A stretch of 33,961 nt of DNA from CAWBRT01 sp049519595 (lineage in GTDB: Bacteria > Acidobacteriota > Terriglobia > Terriglobales > Acidobacteriaceae), in assembly GCA_049519595.1 (NCBI GenBank), contig JBEKQP010000067.1, positions 1 to 33,961 of the forward strand. The letters are read 5' to 3'. The translations under genes and the position numbers were made by a program. Of this stretch, positions 32,049 to 33,961 are shown piece by piece; the first letter of the stretch is position 1; every line of letters starts with the position of its first letter. The notes beneath the pieces were generated by a model. It made no database searches, had not been told where the DNA came from, and was given only the letters and a program-made list of their open reading frames with translations.

Positions 32049-32317
32049 CAGGCGACCAATCCTTCGGCACGCAACGTTCTGAGGCACTCCTCTACTTCCT
32101 CAACCGGTGCGTCCGGCAGATCAAAGGCCGATTGCAGCAGTTCGGGAAAGTCGGCTGCCGAGTTGCGTCCATTGCAGAGTTCCAGAATCAAGGCGGCGGT
32201 TTGATTCAGATAATGAACACGGTCACGGTCAGACTGGTACACGATGTATCCATCAGCGACCGCGTTGATTTCAAGGCCTTGGGCCGTTTTGGGGCAGTGC
32301 TCCGGACTGTCGGACAT
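32048..32317 (-). CDS. PqqD-like RiPP recognition element (peptide chaperone)
   Basis: 89-residue stand-alone PqqD-fold protein. PqqD-type RREs bind the leader of a ribosomal peptide and present it to modifying enzymes. The winged-helix signature is visible: VADGYIVYQSDRDRVHYLN, where the Y-x-x-x-D/N-[RT]-x-x-x-x-L-N pattern fits, then TAALILELCNG and, at the end, VEECLRTLRAEGLV. ATG 32317 has AAGGAG five bases upstream; the longer TTG 32380 form is unlikely. The TGATG overlap with the HprK-related kinase indicates a stoichiometric pair. Its peptide partner is likely the His-rich protein two genes downstream. Confidence 0.83.
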   Translation of the reverse strand: MSDSPEHCPKTAQGLEINAVADGYIVYQSDRDRVHYLNQTAALILELCNGRNSAADFPELLQSAFDLPDAPVEEVEECLRTLRAEGLVA

Positions 32318-32397
32318 CAGGGCTCCTTGTCCGGCCCAGTCATTCGCTCGAAGCCTTGGCTGTGCCGGCGCTTCATTCAATGCTCATGCCCTTCTAT

Positions 32398-33687
32398 TCA
32401 AGCGTAGAGGGCTGAAACCGCATCCACTATCCGTGCAGGGGTATACCTTTCACGGAACAACGCCGCGGCTCGCGCGGCTAATCGGCAGGCGAGTTCCGGA
32501 TCTTCCTTTACCTGCAAGCATGCTTGCGCGAAGGCTTCCGCATCGTCCGCCAATAGTAGATGCTCACCGTCAGTCACCCTGATGCCCTCCACACCAATAC
32601 GCGTCGACACTACTGGCACGCCGTGCGCGAAGGCCTCCAGAATTTTGATCCGGGTGCCTCCGCCGGCGCGCAGCGGAACCACTGCCACGTCCGTCAGAGA
32701 GTAAAGCGGTCTTAAATCTTCGACGTAGTCATGAACTTTGATAATCGGGTTCAGCGCCGGGGGCCCCGGCACGCGCAGCGGTTCGTGTGCTGGGGTGGGA
32801 AGTTCGCCGAGCATCTCTGCTCCGCCGCTGCCAACCAAATCGATCTGAATCTGCCTGGCTGTTAAACGGCAAAGCGCAGGCAGAATATCGCGACAGAGAA
32901 AGGACGCCGCATCACGGTTGGCGTAGCAGCCAAACGTGCCCACCAGCAGCAACCGCAGCGGTCCCTGCCGCAGTGGGAGGCGTACGGAAGAGGCCAAAGG
33001 CGGCGCACAACCGTTGGGCACTACCATGAAAGTGGCTTCGGGAAACTGTGCGCCAAGGCGCGTGGCATCGTTGGCAGTGCAAACGGCTACGCGGTCAAAG
33101 GCTGCGAGGTAGCGCTTTGCCGAGATGGCATACTTCTTTGCTTCTGCCGCCTCGAATGTAGACACTTTGGCATCGCCTGAAGCCGCGGCGAGCCGGGCCA
33201 TTCGTTCACGCGTCTGAACTTCGTCATCGTCAAGGTCCAGCAGGCACATTGGCCTGGCTGGATCCGACAGTCGCAGGAATCCTTCGGCCAATGGTGCAAG
33301 GTAGAGGCGCATTACGTGAACCGCATCAATGTGCGGGCCCGCCCATTCCACCACTTGGCGAGCGCTTTCGCCGGTACAGAATCGGCTGAGCTGCGGCTTG
33401 GGATAGGCGAGTTCCGCCTGGAGTCGTTCTTGGGGATTCAAAACGCGCGCGATCAGCTTAAAGTGAGGATCAAGATAGCGGCTCAACTCAAGCCCGCCAA
33501 CCCTGGCGGTATGCCGGCGGACAAATTCTGATGTCTCAAGGCCCTTGCCGGAGACGGGAACCACAAACAAGTGAACGTCGAAGTAGCGCGCCAAGGCTTG
33601 CAGGATCAGGCCCGCCCGCATCGCCAATCCATTGCCTTGGCAGGCGGGCAGCACAGGCGTGATGTAGAGGACAGATGCTCGTTTCAT
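32398..33687 (-). CDS. GT4-family glycosyltransferase
   Basis: 429-residue GT-B fold enzyme. The N-terminal domain begins ASVLYITPVLPACQGNGLAMR with the acceptor-loop motif; the C-terminal nucleotide-sugar domain has LLLVGTFGCYANRDAASF and the conserved GGTRIKILEAFAHGVPVVSTRIGVEGI, including the E-x7-E-like GT4 signature (Glu in ILEAF and in VEGI region). It retains GT4 features, while the middle segment DLDDDEVQTRERMARLAAASG differs from simple EPS transferases. It is separated by 28 bases from the upstream Anp1-like gene and by 80 from PqqD, consistent with one operon. The donor sugar and acceptor are unknown; a polysaccharide or peptide glycan is possible. Confidence 0.88.
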   Translation of the reverse strand: MKRASVLYITPVLPACQGNGLAMRAGLILQALARYFDVHLFVVPVSGKGLETSEFVRRHTARVGGLELSRYLDPHFKLIARVLNPQERLQAELAYPKPQLSRFCTGESARQVVEWAGPHIDAVHVMRLYLAPLAEGFLRLSDPARPMCLLDLDDDEVQTRERMARLAAASGDAKVSTFEAAEAKKYAISAKRYLAAFDRVAVCTANDATRLGAQFPEATFMVVPNGCAPPLASSVRLPLRQGPLRLLLVGTFGCYANRDAASFLCRDILPALCRLTARQIQIDLVGSGGAEMLGELPTPAHEPLRVPGPPALNPIIKVHDYVEDLRPLYSLTDVAVVPLRAGGGTRIKILEAFAHGVPVVSTRIGVEGIRVTDGEHLLLADDAEAFAQACLQVKEDPELACRLAARAAALFRERYTPARIVDAVSALYA

Positions 33688-33714
33688 GGCTTGCCGAATG
33701 CTCAGCGCGGTCGA

Positions 33715-33961
33715 TCAGCTTTTGGCATGCAGCACTTCGAGGTTAGGCATTCCCCAACATTGGAACCCCATATCGATCGCCATAATGCCCAGACCCTCAG
33801 TTTCCAATTCGCCGCGAATTTGTGGACCCAGGGGATGTGGCCGCCGAATCGCGGGATTCTCGCCGCCGTAAGGGAATGGTGGAAAAATCAACCCGTCGCG
33901 ATGCAAATCGGCGCGTACCAGCAGCACGGTTCCGCCAACGCTGTCGAGCCGCACCAGGTTC
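33715..33961 (-). CDS. Anp1/GT62-like glycosyltransferase, C-terminal fragment (N-terminus outside the window)
   Basis: The last 81 codons of a gene that continues past the window end. The visible part reads LDSVGGTVLLVRADLHRDG, then FPPFPYGG, then ELETEGLGIMAIDMGF and GMPNLEVLH. The pattern matches the conserved end of Anp1 (GT62) mannosyltransferases: DGVGG..LV.ADVHR.G..FP..P.. and ETEGF..MA...GY...GLPN...H. This is seen mainly in fungi, with related copies in some bacteria. The intact GVGGT and ETEG motifs suggest a functional enzyme. It is the first known gene of the cluster in the window. Confidence 0.72.
   Translation of the reverse strand, partial: NLVRLDSVGGTVLLVRADLHRDGLIFPPFPYGGENPAIRRPHPLGPQIRGELETEGLGIMAIDMGFQCWGMPNLEVLHAKS

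Overview
The window looks like a piece of a GC-moderate to GC-rich bacterial chromosome, most likely from an acidobacterium (Terriglobia/Koribacter-like). This rests on gene content (a cellulose operon, He_PIG-type Ig secreted protein, PqqD/HprK-like pair) and on an intergenic inverted repeat at 8355-8449 whose arms resemble a spacer repeat I remember as common in acidobacterial genomes. No rRNA, tRNA, CRISPR array or insertion sequence was recognised. Taxonomy is inference.

Layout. (1) 1-7426, plus strand: the end of a cellulose-synthase operon in the order bcsB (5' end missing), bcsZ, bcsC, joined by 4-base stop/start overlaps (GTGA, ATGA). (2) 7604-11715: metabolic genes: an SDR oxidoreductase, a convergent Gfo/Idh/MocA oxidoreductase plus NAD(P)-binding epimerase-like pair, and a divergent two-domain GNAT acetyltransferase. 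(3) 12098-15949: a gamma-glutamyltransferase-like Ntn hydrolase and a convergent secreted Ig-repeat protein. (4) 16491-22188: a D-2-hydroxyacid dehydrogenase/RraA-like aldolase pair converging on a minus-strand operon of a permease, a HyuA-type hydantoinase/oxoprolinase that appears split into two overlapping frames, and an ImmA/IrrE-like HExxH protein. (5) 22487-29532: a secreted beta-propeller protein, a small exported protein, a DHA2-type MFS exporter divergent from a SAM methyltransferase, an ABM-domain protein, a radical SAM protein, a PAS-like gene remnant and a small hypothetical gene. (6) 29644-33961, minus strand: a gene cluster that is the most unusual part of the window.

The last cluster reads, in transcription order: Anp1/GT62-like glycosyltransferase (cut by the window end), GT4 glycosyltransferase, PqqD-like RiPP recognition protein, HprK-related kinase (TGATG overlap with PqqD), an 88-residue peptide with a leader/signal-like N-terminus and a tail of 20 His in 28 residues, and a GT2 glycosyltransferase with a TPR-like C-terminal half (SunS-like architecture). 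It resembles a ribosomally made, post-translationally modified peptide locus: a recognition protein, a kinase, several glycosyltransferases and a candidate substrate. A phosphorylated and/or glycosylated, exported, metal-binding His-rich peptide is a plausible but untested product.

Regulation visible in sequence: two nearly identical sigma70-like promoters (TTGCAA, 16-base spacer, TACAAT) lie upstream of two unlinked genes for exported proteins (the GGT-like enzyme and the beta-propeller protein). Several hairpins lie between convergent genes and probably act as terminators.
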